Assembly: GCA_944470555.2 (NCBI GenBank) | Contig: OX104127.1 | Coordinates: 157,765,276-157,829,275, forward strand | Source: Heterobilharzia americana | Lineage: Eukaryota; Platyhelminthes; Trematoda; Strigeidida; Schistosomatidae | Direction: 5' to 3' | Length of the DNA stretch: 64,000 nt | In this document: positions 10,735-22,511 of the stretch, in pieces | Numbering within the stretch: the first letter of the stretch is position 1 | Layout of the letters: the number at the start of each line of letters is the position of its first letter | The notes under the pieces: generated by a model | Seen by the model: the letters and a program-made list of their open reading frames with translations, nothing else | What the model was told of the DNA's origin: nothing | The model's database searches: none | Made by a program: the position numbers and the translations under genes

Positions 10735-10980
10735 GATGGAATCTGAGATGTGTATTTCATTGTCATTGGCCCAATGGATAACGTCCTGGCGTTTGAAGTG
10801 ATGTGTACTAGGTTTGAATCCCACTGGGGACTACACTCACTAAAGAGCTATTTCATCCACTTAACGAGTCTCAGTAGGCAACGAAGTGCTATTCAGGAAG
10901 TAAACTCTTACATCAGTACACTGATCAACTTCCTAACACCTCAACTGCATGACCAATTAGCGTATTGAGTAGGAAAGAGA
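10735..10980 (+). mobile_element. Sm-alpha-like tRNA-derived SINE, decayed
   Basis: An A-box-like motif (TTGGCCCAATGGATAACG, about 10767-10784) and a good B-box (AGGTTTGAATCCCACT, about 10810) mark an RNA polymerase III promoter of tRNA type. The hammerhead region near 10860-10900 is degenerate, with neither a CTGANGA core nor a full stem II. Confidence 0.55.
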
Positions 10981-11179
10981 GAACTTTTTGAAAACACTCA
11001 CTGACAACATAAACATAAAGAGTATAAAACTTTCTTTACCTTAGTAACCCAGCGCCTAACTTATACTATTATTTTGTTGTATAATATTTTCATTTTTTCT
11101 TTTAAATTCTTACTAACTTTGATTTTAACTAGATCTACCCCACTCATCACATCACACTTTACTATCTTAAGTGCTATTT
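10981..11179. other. Short AT-rich spacer
   Basis: No feature recognised. Confidence 0.3.
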
Positions 11180-13040
11180 ATATGGTTTTATATGGATTTT
11201 CTAAAGCTTTGATGAGAAGCTTTTGGATCGACTAAATGAGAAGAAAGAACGCAACCATCGACCAACAGCTGGATTACATCGTGAACGAACACAAGTTGTG
11301 ACAAGGGAACTCAATGAAAGGTGCTTTTCATAAGATGTTATACTTCCAGTTTTAATCTTTTCTACGGATGTTATTGTGGACTGTTGAAGAATACCATAGT
11401 CGGAAGAAACAGCTATCCCGTGCTCTTAGCTTTTGTTAGGCTCTCTAGGTGAAATTACTTGGCAATGAAATTAACTTGATTGTAACATTTTGACTTATCT
11501 CTCGTCATTTATTATTATCTATTAGTGTTTTATACTCTACTAGGATCAGTTGTTACATTTCCTTCCTAGGAATTTGCAAGTAAATTTACATTTTAATGAT
11601 CCAAGAAGTGAGGAGTGGCTGAGAAATAAATGAAAGTAAAGGGATTAATCCACTTCCATTACAAAATGGTCAGTACAACTCTCGTAGCCTCTCCACAAAG
11701 AAGTTGTAAAGTACGGTCCCAAAGACACCTTTGAATTTTTCGAAAAGATTGAGAATCTGAAAGTAGAATAATAGGTTAGTGATATCGTTTGATGTTTCAT
11801 CTCCTCTTACTAACGTTCGTTATTAATGGAGATAGTAGACTTTATTTGCAACGAACTCATGAAGCCGCCGCATGGAAATAGGTATTCCAGTCTTCACATT
11901 AAAAAAACTACTTCTGAAGTATACGATGAACACACAATTCCTTTTCAACAATGAGCTCTACAGACAATCTGATGGTGTAACTATGGGGTCATTCCTTGAC
12001 CCGCTTTTAACAGATTTTTTTCTGGTAAAACTAGAGAATGGTCCATTGAACGAAACTACTAACCGTTTACAGTTATATTGTTGCTACATGGATGATATCT
12101 TTATAGTTCTCAGAAGTGAGATTGATAAGAATGTTGTTCTGGATAAGTTGAGTAGTGTTCGTCTAGCAATCAACTTCACAATGGAAGAGGAGAAAGATGA
12201 CAGTATCCCATTTCTTGATGTTCTGTTGGTAAGAAGGTTAGATGGAACCCTGAGATGTAGTGTATATAGAAAACCAAAATCAGCAATTAAAAACACGCTC
12301 TTCTTTAGTGCCGTACCCCTCCAGTACAAAAGGAACCTGATGAAATGCCTAGCATACCCTGCCACAGCTATTTACTCAGATGATGCTATAAAGGAAGAGT
12401 GCGCCACCATCCGTGATCAACTTAGTGGGAATGCCTACCCAGACAAGTTCATAACTAAGCAAATGAATGTTACGAGGGTTAAGACAAGAAAGCCAACAGT
12501 TTCTAAGAAGAAAATATTCTTGGAGCTGAAATTCAAGAATGACATTGTCAGTGAGGTTATTACACAACCCATAAAAAGAGTCTTGCATAAAACCTACCCA
12601 ACCGCTAAATTATGTCCGATCTTATACAACCAGTGTGAGATTTTAGGTGCAAGAAACGAAGACAAACTACCCGATTCTGCCACTTCCGTGTAGATTTATT
12701 GACTCAACTGCCCCCGTGGAGATAGTTACGTTGAGCGTACAATGAGGCAGATATATCGTCGAATTTCTGAACACCACCCATCATGGTTGAACAAGCGACA
12801 AATTAGAACAATAAGCAGCTTCATACTTGCACACCTAGTTGACACAGGACATCAAGTAGATACTAGAAAAGCTTTCAGAATTATTCATCACATTCCAGTT
12901 AACTTACCACATGAATTACTCACTCGCTTACTTCACATAGCAGAGGCGATTGCGATCCACCCTTACATACAAACAAACCTAACCTTTGTATACAAAAGGA
13001 GTTTGTCGGACCACTTTCATTACCTTGGCCGTCAACATGA
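11180..13040 (+). mobile_element. Penelope-like element with RT and GIY-YIG endonuclease remnants
   Basis: The best preserved coding part is a 273-codon frame at 11872-12693, which is internal to the RT. It has a VTMGS box around residues 36-40, the catalytic YMDD at 72-75, an IPFLDVLL motif and a VYRKPKS motif typical of PLE RT. Upstream sequence from 11180 carries more RT in broken frames. Downstream, 12742-13101 gives the C-terminal endonuclease region (ISEHHPSW, ILAHLVDTGHQVD, LLHIAEAIAI). The catalytic GIY-YIG strand itself is not clearly preserved at 12690-12740. Frameshifts separate RT from endonuclease, so this copy is dead. Its 3' end meets the outer edge of arm B1. Confidence 0.82.
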
Positions 13041-13261
13041 TATAAATTCTAGTATTACTTTGTACACCTCTTCCTCTTCTTCGTCTTTCTATCATTATTG
13101 ATTTGTTTTCTACTGTTACGCAATCGCTTATTATGAATGACTGAACACTTATCAAAAATCACTCCATTTACCTAAGAATAACCTGCTTCATATTCCCAAT
13201 TTTAATTACTCTACTGATTATTGACATCATTATTTCTAAAACATTACCATGTGATTGGTAA

Positions 13262-14225
13262 TTTATTATTATTATTTGTCCCTTGGCTTCCTAATGGAAC
13301 ATAGGGCTTCAGTAGCACGTCCACATTCCACTCTCTTCTCTGCAAACTTTTGAACCTGGCTCCACCTCTGCCCACAAGCTCTCATTTCTTCCTCAAACAC
13401 CATCTCCTCCATGTCACCCTCACCTCGGACACCCAACTCGTCGTTTCCCATATGGGTTACACTCGAGCAACTGAACTGGTGCGTGATTTCCCCTAATCGC
13501 CTTCTCAGTGTATGCCCAATACAGTCCATCTCCACTTCCTTCCAATGCATATTTGTTAGGTGATAGGTTGATGCTTCGTTGGTTCGTTGCCAGCCAGAGT
13601 GAGTTCCTTGTTGCTTATCCTTATTATTCTGACCATCTGATCTTCAGTAATGAGTCAGCGTGGGCGGCAGTTGTTCATGAATATCTGTAGTTTGCTTGAA
13701 ATGCTTTTCATAACGCACCCACTTTCTGAACCATCACATAGAAGCACTAACTTGATTGAATTACTGTTGAGAATCTGAATGTTGTTCACGGTTTGTGCTG
13801 AGTGCAGCAGATCTCCACATTGGTTTCAGGTTAATGAACGCCTATCTTGTTGTCTTTTCCAATCCTGACTGGCTTTGACATCCTCGTCTGTGCCTGTGCC
13901 ACCACAAACGCCTGTAGTTGAAACGATGCTGCCCGACTAGATAGGTAGGTGAAAGAGACTACTTCTTTAAGTTTCTCCTGTTGATGGTGATTGGAGCTTG
14001 TTGTTATTGCTGTTCGTGTTGGTTGAGTGTCTTCATCACTCCTTGTATTCTCTACCTTCACCTGAAGGAAGTCCTATCGTCACTGCCCTACCTCTCCTGT
14101 CAACTTGTTGGATTTTGTCTATAGACCTTCGAGGTTGTGTGACATTAGACACAAGTCATTGGCGAAATCGAAATCTTCTTCTAGGATATTTTCTCCGGTC
14201 CAGCTTAGGTTGGTTCTTATGAAAT
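13262..14225 (-). mobile_element. RTE/SR2-type retrotransposon 3' fragment (B1)
   Basis: A minus-strand fragment that ends at 13262 in a (TTA)n tail. It contains the C-terminal 'GHTLRR' and 'ALCSIRKPRDK' regions, broken upstream coding sequence, and a decayed catalytic box (FANDLCL) near 14150. The matching B2 copy is 50530-51490. Confidence 0.75.
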
Positions 14226-14624
14226 GTAAGTAATAACTAGAAAACTATGGATTAAATATGTTTTTTTAAGAAAGAAAGAATCATTTGAAGGCTACTTTCA
14301 TGAAACCTTTCACCTATGATTAAATAACAATACCAGAGACATAGTTCAACACAGTTAAGGCGAATTAAGTAATCAGGTGTTAGCATCTTAGACAGATAGA
14401 TTCATTTTGCTTTAAGGATTACCTTGTGTTGATTTATACTTCACTGAACTGTTTTTGAAAAAGCCAATATTGATGACAAGGTGATTTTGAAGGTTATCTG
14501 TTTCATTCAATGCTCAACACCACTTTTGTATACTTACGATTTATTACAAATAAATTTTGTTATATTTTATTATTTGATGCTTGGAATTTCCAGCTACTTT
14601 ACAGTATCCATTTACTCTACCTCT
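14226..14624. other. Arm B1 DNA without recognised feature
   Basis: AT-rich and non-coding as far as I can see. Confidence 0.35.
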
Positions 14625-14990
14625 GTTGATTGATGGGATCCTATGAGAATGCCTCGCTCGATACTGTTAAATATTCATTGTGTTATATTCATCTTAGTGA
14701 TTGATAATGGAGGGAAGGATGCGTGCATAGGAGACCATCTACCTACCAACGTGGAGCACTTAGACGCTTTACAGCAGTACAAAATCGCAAGTATCGAAAA
14801 ACAACTGATACCCATTGTACAAGAGGTAGCTTTCATACTCCAATGGCCTAGTGGACAACGCTTCACAGTGTGAAGTTTGAATCATGATGGGAACGAAATC
14901 ACTGATTGCGGTGCTAGTTCATGCAGCTGATGAGTTCTATGTTGAACGAGATGTGTATCCTAAACTCTGTTGGTGAGTTTTATTTCAGTA
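14625..14990 (+). mobile_element. Sm-alpha-like SINE with nearly complete hammerhead (B1)
   Basis: An A-box-like TGGCCTAGTGGACAA near 14843 and a weak B-box near 14875 precede a hammerhead block. The core CTGATGA (14927-14933) is canonical, and stem II closes with four perfect pairs (GTTC with GAAC). The second core strand reads GAGA in place of GAAA, a change at an invariant position that should inactivate cleavage. The B2 copy (49790-50130) carries the same change, so the mutation predates the duplication. Confidence 0.65.
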
Positions 14991-15334
14991 TAATTTCAGG
15001 TAATAAAAAGATGTCAATAGAAGCAGGGAAATGTTTTCACACCAAATGATACCACTGATTTCCAATCAATTCAGTTTTATCATTCATACTATTGTAATCT
15101 ATCTTGTTAGTAGTAAGGTCTAGTCGATACATGTATAGGAGAAAATCTGAATATCAAAAGTTTTGTTTCATATAACAGAAGTGAGGTTTGGTAGAATACC
15201 GATTTTCATGAATGAATCATCTTGATAACAGCAACTTGCTGAGTTATCTTGGTTACAGAAAGCTAGTCAGTTTTTCATTAGACTTGGGTTTCATCAATGA
15301 AGTTAGAGTATTTAATACTTGGTAATGGACGCCA
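14991..15334. other. Arm B1 DNA without recognised feature
   Basis: No feature recognised. Confidence 0.3.
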
Positions 15335-15700
15335 TTCATGGCCAGAAAGAATAAGCAACAAGGAACTCACTCTGGCAAGCAACGAAGCATGAACCTATCA
15401 CTCAACAAACATGCTTGGAAGGAAGTGGAGATTGACTGTATTGGGCATACACTGAGAAGGCCGACTGAGGACATCATGCACCAGGTCAGGTCATCGAGTG
15501 TAACCCATATGGGAAATGATGAGTTGGGTGTCCGAGGTGAGGGTGACATGGAGGAGATGGTGTGTGAGGAAGAAATGAGAGCTTGTGGGCATTGGTGGAG
15601 TGAGGTTGAAAAGACTGGAGATAAGAGAGTGGAATGTGGACGTGCTAGTGAAGCCTTATGATTCACTAGGAAGCCAAGGGACAAATAATAATAATAGTAT
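15335..15700 (+). mobile_element. RTE/SR2-type retrotransposon 3' tail (B1)
   Basis: A 107-codon open stretch (15338-15661) encodes the extreme C-terminus of the element (ARKNKQQGT, IGHTLRRP, RVECGRASEAL). It is followed by the characteristic 3' end and an (AAT)n tail at 15686-15700. It is strongly 5'-truncated, as is usual for target-primed insertion. The B2 copy is at 49045-49413. Confidence 0.8.
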
Positions 15701-16319
15701 TAATGGACGCCATTCATGAACTGTGTCTAAAGTATGGAAAAGTACTTCCTACACCAGTCTGAAAAAATTTTCTGTACACATAACAACATATTCCAACTGA
15801 GGAGCACTTTGTAATCTATAGAATGGAACATATATCAAAATGATGTTCATCGCTATCCTAAATGTTGCCTTGTTCTTCGCCACCCAGTTTAAGGAATTTT
15901 TCTAACGTTTGGGAGAAAGAGGAAAACTATATAAGCCAATGATAATGCTGGTGTTAAACGACTTAATTGTTAGAATAATAAATCTGAAATAAAAGGCCTT
16001 AAACTGAATATATAACCAGGTAAAAATCCCTCTAATTGATTCAGATTTCTTAGATGTCTTAATGGTAGAATGAGACTCAGTTAAGAAGCTTACGAAAATG
16101 TCTGTTACCAAGTGGAATAACTGAAGTACTAGTTAGTGTGTAGAAATCAGAGGCAGTTCCATCAGACTAGTTTACTTCAATGATCATTCCAGTTTATAAC
16201 AAAGGAGAGAAATGTCAGGACAGACAGATGGAATTAGTTTAACCGAAATAGTTTGTAAAATCCTCAGGTTCATAGTTATCTGACACGTTACTAGAGCTGG
16301 ACAATAATAAGCTAAGAAA
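15701..16319. other. Arm B1 DNA without recognised feature
   Basis: A 69-codon minus-strand open stretch (15902-16111) is kept in arm B2. It has no recognisable domain, and identity between the arms explains the conservation. Confidence 0.35.
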
Positions 16320-17067
16320 ACTTGTCTTGTATTCATCTCTCAGTCAGACAGTATCACAACATCCTACTGTCAACAGAGTCGAATGCCGACTTCAGGTCAA
16401 ATATGTGGTGTATTGACCACCAGTAAGCATACATGTCTTCTGTAGCCTATTGACGATGAGGATTTTCTCAACGCAAACTCGTCCAGATCTGGTGCCTGCC
16501 TGAGGTTGTATCCACAGATCACAGAACACATGTATGATTGCTGGTGGTCAAAACGCCTTATATTTTGACCTGAAGACGATATTCAACTCTGTTGACCGTC
16601 AGGTGTTATGGAAATGTCTAACAATGAGGGGATTACCCAGAAAGTGTGTAACACTGATCAAAACCAGCTACTCAAACTCATTATGGAGAGTTGTTCTAAG
16701 GATTGACGACATCTAGTGGTATTCGCCAAAAATGCCCACCATCAGTATTCCCGTTTGATCTCGTTTTGGATGTACCAATGCACTTCACAAGGATTGGTCT
16801 ACTGCCTCAAAGTCATCTGGTCGATTTGGAGTATGTAGATGATATTGTCCTCTTGGATGAAGACGCTGACAAAGTGCAGGGTCTTGCAAACACGTTGAGT
16901 AGAAATCTGTTTGGGATAGGTTTTGCATCTGACAAATGTTAGATGATGTTTCAGGACTGATCTGAGACTGCTCACAGTTTACTGATAAGAAGTGAAATGG
17001 TGAACTAGTCGACTACTTCACTTCTCTGACAAGTGGCATGAGCGCAGAAGGCTTGTTTGGTATTCAC
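16320..17067 (+). mobile_element. Second non-LTR retrotransposon family, RT fragments (B1)
   Basis: Plus-strand translation gives RT blocks: YFDLKTIFNSVDRQVLW (from 16558), GIRQKCPPS (16715), and the catalytic region LEYVDDIVLLDEDADKVQ (from 16828), then 'FASDKC'. The YVDD box and neighbouring residues differ clearly from the RTE copies, so it is another clade (CR1- or Jockey-like is my guess). A reverse-oriented fragment of the same RT lies at about 16330-16450, giving a small inverted repeat. The element continues past the B1 edge at 17067 only faintly. Confidence 0.7.
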
Positions 17068-18994
17068 CAACTTGCATCTTTGACAACATCATCGGGAACA
17101 GAAGTCCAATGGGAAAATACAACCCATGATGGTCAATCTATTATGCCTCTCATTTACAGCTCACTCCACATTCTTCTTGTCTTTCACAATTCTATTCAGT
17201 ATAGTGTATTCTTTTCATTTGATTCCTACCTTGTCTATAGTTATCATTTTCGTCGTATCTATATATACTACTCATATACCTTGTTAGAAGTAGTTTTCAC
17301 TACCAACAAAGGATTGAAATTTACAAAGTAGTTATCGATGAATTGACCTAACTTTGTGTTATCAACCTTCATTTCGATATACTGTGAGTGTGGTCATTGT
17401 CATGTTTATCAAATGATGAACATGCCTTTGTAACATACAATAAACCCCACAACCAACAATAATAATATTAGAAATAGGCTGTTAGTTACAATAAAATGCT
17501 TCAATTTAAGTGTATAGTCGATGCTAGTAACCAGTAAGAGAGGAATACTCACTTGAACAAGGCAGAACATGCTGTTTCCAGTTTAGCATGACTGTCATAA
17601 AATACACCAAGGTGTATCCAGTTTATACAGAATAATAAGTTTAGTCTAGAGATTTTGTAGAAAAGTATTCCTTTGATAAAAAGTAATATCTTTTCCACTG
17701 TCTCTTTCCTTCTTCTCTGTCGTCATCGTTCTTTTCCCTTTCTTCTTCTTCTTCTTCTTCTTTTTAGTTCAAACGTCTGAAAGTGATGTTTTGTTTACAC
17801 TTGTATAAAACAAAGATTGTAAACAGCTTCATTTTTTTCAAGTAGTATATCAATATTTTCATTGAAGACTTCATAGTATAGTATATACACAATAGAATAT
17901 AAATTTATATATCTACCTATGTTTTGTTTTTATTTCTTTAAGGAAACATCCAATGGTTATTCATAGTTGTCTCTTTATAACCGGAATCCACTGTGCAACA
18001 GTCTACAAGCTCATTCCATAAGGGATAATGATACTACCTGACTGTTTGGACCTTGTTAGGTGGAACGAAGTCCGTATTCACGACCCTCTGGTTGAAATGT
18101 CATAGCCTAAACCAATTAGCTTCATTTTTTCTGTTGTATTCTCCTAATTTCACTCAACTTTTGCTTGATATTTACCTATAAACTTAAAATAAATTGTCAA
18201 TACTGTTTTCACACCCTAGCTACCTTTTGTTTTTCTCACTCTTCTGAAGGCTGAACTCTCATTGGTTGTTAACTTTTTAAACCTGCCAATGAATTCAGTG
18301 CTGTCAAGGTCGTTTAGAATGTATAAGTTCAGCTGTGCTGGCAACTAGTTTGAGACAGTAAAACCCTTCTGTCAACGGTCCATTTTCTCTTCATCGTGTG
18401 CCAGTGGTACTGTTGTTGTACAATGGTTGACGTTCTGATTAGAGATTAGAGTAGATTCTTTGGCGCGTTAGGTTCACATTGCTCGTCAACTGTAAAGTAG
18501 CATTACCGGCCATAGCATCTTCATAGTAGTTTTGCTACTACTGAAAACTATTTCGGTTATTGAGGCGTTCTCATTAAAATCTGTCTAGTTAAGCTATTCT
18601 AATCCCATAGTCTTAGGGTTTATATAGATATTAAGATATAATTGAAGTCAAATGCATATGAACTGTCTTCTAAACCACAACTTTTCATAGATGATCATTG
18701 AAATCTGTCAACTGAATGCATAATCCAGCGATAGATGCAAGTGTCACGACATTGTAGTGCTCTCGATTAGTTAGTTGTGATGAGTCTGTGTGATAAAAGC
18801 TGAGAAACTGAGTTCCTCGATTGCTGACATTCATCAGTATGGTAAATTTATAACCATGAGAAACTGTGATAGCTGATGGATACCTTCCATATCGTCAAGC
18901 AACTAGTTTGTGTACACAGTTCAGTCTTATGGATGTTTAGGTATAGCTGCAGATATACGTCGTCACTGTTCCTATACAATTTTGTCATAGATTT
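17068..18994. other. AT-rich spacer with a (TTC)n tract
   Basis: No gene recognised. A (TTC)n microsatellite lies at about 17741-17763. The open stretch at 17038-17331 starts in RT debris and runs into unrelated AT-rich sequence, so I do not call it a gene. Confidence 0.4.
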
Positions 18995-20060
18995 ACTATA
19001 AGTTTAGATACCTATGACTTTCCCGGAATTGGTTTGTTGCCAGGAGGCCATCTGATTGACTTGGAGTATGCAGAGAATATTCTGCAGCTATATCAAGATG
19101 CTGACAAGATGGAGGGTCTTTCAAACACGTCGAACGGAAATTCAAATGTATTAGGTATACGTTTGACCCCTGTCAAATGTAAGATGATTCTCCAAAACTA
19201 GTTTTTCACCACTTCCAGTCTAATGATGGTGAGTGAATTGGTGGGATGTTCCTGCAACTTTATTTACTTAGGTATTTGCATTAGATTGAACGGACTGTTT
19301 GCTGGCGAAATCTAAGCTTGCCTCTTCTCTGGTGTTAACTACTGAAATATTTGACTGTCTATCAAAGCACGAGTATATTGCGTTGCAGTTCGTTCTGTGA
19401 TATATGGTCGTTAGGAATAGCAGATAAGGAGAGGTTAAATGTTCTCGGTCACAGGTGTTTTTGTAGCATTGCTTGTGTAGAATGGAACTACCATATGAGC
19501 AGTAGTGAGATTCTGCGAAGGGTTCTAGGAATAGAAGGCAAGTCAATCAGTGAAGATATGAAGCCTTATTGACTTAGATGGCTGAGACATGTGCTGTAAA
19601 TTACTAAGCCACCAGCTACCTCGACGTGCCAGGTTAAGGGAAGTTGAATTTAAACTTGAAGGTCACTCAGGCTGGTCAGACCAAGACATAATACCAGTCG
19701 ATTAAGTCCCTGACTGTCTGTCTCAGCCGTGTAGGAAGATGTAGATCACTTGGGTGGAGTTCACCAGACAATAAGGATAAATGGTTGAGGACGAACTCTT
19801 AGTGAACTGGCTGAAAATCAATCATAATGGTGCAGATATATTCACTCCCTGACATCTTCTAAAGCTTGAATCTATACAGTAACCTTTATCTTCAAGGTGT
19901 TTACTATCTCACACTACTTTATCTTCGCTGATATCACTCATTTTCTATCCATCTGTTTTTCATGTACTACTGAGAAGTATGACAGCTCGAAAGGATGCAC
20001 TGATGATGGGGGTTCTAAGCTGATCTAGTCTATCTGTATGTCTGGTTTGAATAGCTTGAT
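18995..20060 (+). mobile_element. Second non-LTR family, decayed 3' half
   Basis: Broken frames give a LPGGHLIDLEYAEN block (the catalytic Asp pair is lost near 19065), 'LTPVKCKM', then the C-terminal 'RVYCVAVRSVIYG' and 'HQLPRRARLREVEFK' regions. The 3' end near 19850-20060 matches 46690-46880 and 56690-56900, which defines a shared family 3' end. Confidence 0.65.
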
Positions 20061-20254
20061 GGCAAAGTGTTTACTAACTGACAGTTTTGAACTTTAGAGA
20101 CAAAAAAACTTTTTCAAAGCTTAAAGATTTACTTTGGTGTTGAGTATTACTTGGTACAAAAATCGGATCAAGTGACTCTCGTCATCTAAATTCAAATAAA
20201 AACGCAATTCATTGTTTACATTCTCTTTTGAAATATAAGTATCATTACAAAAAC

Positions 20255-20420
20255 TGATAATCACTGCCTAAGAGGTGTTTGTCGTACCCTAGTTGATACT
20301 AGGTGGTATCTGACGGTGAAATGACAATCTGAATCATGACGGGACTCGAGCTAGCAACCTATGGGTTAGTAGCCTAGCTGTCTACCAGCTAAACTATGAG
20401 TTTCAGTCTCGTATTCGTAT
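20255..20420 (-). mobile_element. tRNA-like SINE fragment
   Basis: On the minus strand a TAGTTTAGCTGGTAGACAG A-box and a B-box-like GCTAGCTCGAGTCCC lie about 50 bases apart. It resembles a tRNA head of a SINE, but I see no recognisable hammerhead beside it. Confidence 0.4.
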
Positions 20421-20699
20421 TAACACACTGTTGAAAACAAATTGAAATCTTAACGAGTTGAGATCATTGCCTTTCTAAACAACATCAGCACTAACTTCAA
20501 TTTGAAGTGAGCTGTCAGGATTCCTACGTGAGTATTTGAGTAACTTTCCCTGTGATTGGTTGTTTCCTTTGATTGCTGTGTCATTGACTGCATGGGTTTT
20601 TTTGTTTATTGTTCCTCTGCTTGACCTCTTATCTTTCTGTCGTTTATCATTTTTCTCACTGGTTGATAGACTGGGCCTGAATGCCTAGCTTCCAGGAAT

Positions 20700-21490
20700 T
20701 CTCTGATATTCTTTGTATTTCCTCTCTCCCTACAAGATTTTTACATTGTCAAAATTAAATTCATGTTCATAGTTGTTATCCATGTGTATTGAGATGAGTG
20801 GTGGAGTGTCGTGATGTTCAATAGCCAATTGGTGTTCATGTAGACGAAGGTGAAGAGGGTGACCACTTTGTCCAATGTAGTGTTGACTACAGTTATTCCA
20901 GTTGATTTTGTAAATGATGTTCGGTTTGTCTTCTTCGGTTATTGCATCTTTTGATCTGCATTCTAGTGTTTGGAGGGAATTTGTTGGTTGACTAGTGGCC
21001 ACACCAATTCCAGGTGACCTCAGTAATCTTGTCGTGATTTCTGATCTATTCTTTATGTATGGCAGGATGATGCGTTTATGATTTCTGTCAAGGACTTTGC
21101 AGCTGATGAAAAACAGGATAGGAACCCTGTGGTAACATTTTGTGGTAAGCCGCTCTTCTTAAGGATAGACATCACGTAATTTTCTTCGTTTCTCCGTGAA
21201 GCTGTCGTACTACAGTGTAGCTTCACTCTTTTGAAGTCTGGAGGCAACCAATTTTGTGCGTGGAGGGTTGTTGTTACTTTGGTTGAGGATTTGATCAGTG
21301 TGTGTTGGCTTCCTGTTCACTTGACTTTCCAGTTTTCTGATGTTGGTTCCACTGTAATCGAGTGTAATTCCATTTTAGTCTGTTTATTAGAAATGTCACA
21401 CAGTGAAACAGTAGCATTTACTGGATAACGTTTCGGACATAATTTATTGTCAATATTCATATCAGGTAACTCCACAACTTCGAAAATTCT
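20700..21490 (-). mobile_element. Penelope-like element, endonuclease part and terminal repeat
   Basis: The minus-strand frame at 20730-21002 contains a GIY-YIG-type endonuclease core: NIIYKINWNNCSQHYIGQS, then an R..EH motif and later conserved His residues. A preceding frame (21053-21247) is the linker between RT and endonuclease. Sequence at about 21361-21490 is the PLE terminal repeat with the GTCCGAAAC-type block, here facing the plus-strand copy next to it. The RT is absent, so it is a truncated copy. Confidence 0.7.
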
Positions 21491-21645
21491 ACTACCCTAG
21501 GAATATACAAAGACTGTCTCGAAGTTGTGGAGTTACCTGATAGGAATATGGACAATAAATTGTGTCCGAAACGTTATCCAGTAAATGCTACTGTTTCCCC
21601 ACTGTGACATTTCTAATAAACAGACTAAAATGGAATTAAACTACT
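21361..21645. repeat. Head-to-head PLE terminal repeats (palindrome)
   Basis: The segments 21361-21490 and 21510-21645 are reverse complements of each other with few differences. Each holds the PLE terminal-repeat block that reads about CTGATA.GAA, GGACAATAAATTGTGTCC, then GAAACGTTATCCAGTAAATG. The palindrome has a spacer of about 20 bases. PLE copies with inverted terminal arrangements are known, so this may be original element structure. Confidence 0.75.
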
Positions 21646-21689
21646 AGTCATTAATCAGTAGTATAATGGCTTTTTAATTCTCGGTATTA

Positions 21690-22150
21690 ATTGGCCACCT
21701 TCAATATTGCTTATGATTTCAGTTTGATGATAATCCTAGGTGGTGGAAAACAAAGGACTCCACCATACACATTTCATCCTGCTGGAAACCTTTCAGCTGG
21801 ATGTACTTCTTTCCCAGCTAGTGGTGTTGTTCCTACCAAGACTGGAAACCGAGACGGATGGCTTCAAACATTGCAGTGTTATCGAATAGGCATCTGGACA
21901 GGAACGCATATACCACTATAGGTGCATCACTTCAATCTAATCACTGACGTGGAGTTCCAAACATTAGCACAGAAACTGTACGCGTCGTATAAGCAGTAGT
22001 TATCATGACTCAGCGGCCTGATGTTTAACGCTTTGATATGCGTAGAGGTCAGATCTAAGTTCGAGTCGTATAGGAGTACAGGTCGATCCGGCTGACCAGT
22101 GCCAAATAAGACAAAATTTAAGTCCTGCAATTCATAGTTAGTCACAAATT
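21690..22150. mobile_element. Two decayed Sm-alpha-like SINE fragments in opposite orientation
   Basis: A minus-oriented fragment covers about 21720-21900 (ribozyme region decayed to CTGAAAG). A plus-oriented one covers about 21985-22150, with a B-box (AAGTTCGAGTCGT near 22057) and a degenerate hammerhead block that reads GGCTGACCAGTGCC in place of an intact core. Confidence 0.5.
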
Positions 22151-22319
22151 AAACTACTACGAGTATGTTTTGAAAAATTAACTACGAAGTTCAATAAAAA
22201 TCTAAAGTAATCCTTCATAGATTTCGTATTCTTCTAAGCACCGTTATTAGGGATTCGATACTTGATACCGAGGAGAAAATTGGAATATACTGACATTTAA
22301 CAGGATTCTGCAAACTGCC

Positions 22320-22428
22320 TGTTTTATGATCATCATCATTATCACCAACTTTCACTACGTTGACAGCATTTGACCCATATTTCACTGTTTAACATCAATT
22401 CGTTCCTTATTTAGTGTCCCATTTTATA

Positions 22429-22511
<83 letters not shown>

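Larger units (their letters stand above)
13016..17067 (+). repeat. Large inverted repeat B, left arm (B1)
   Basis: It matches the reverse complement of 47666-51740; paired positions sum to about 64754, then about 64734 beyond an indel of about 20 bases near 16690. The arm consists of two RTE tails in opposite orientations, a Sm-alpha-like SINE, unassigned DNA and part of a second non-LTR element. It has no host gene. The left edge lies at the PLE 3' end and the right edge inside the second non-LTR element. Confidence 0.9.

Noticed and set aside
11872..12693. Host telomerase-like reverse transcriptase
   Set aside because: The motifs around YMDD and the downstream endonuclease fit a Penelope-like element, and the frame is broken.
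20730..21002. GIY-YIG nuclease as a host repair gene
   Set aside because: Its context (RT linker upstream, PLE terminal repeat beside it) shows it to be part of a Penelope-like element.
22431..22507. CRISPR or other spaced array
   Set aside because: It is a plain dinucleotide run with no spacers. No regularly spaced repeats occur anywhere in the window.
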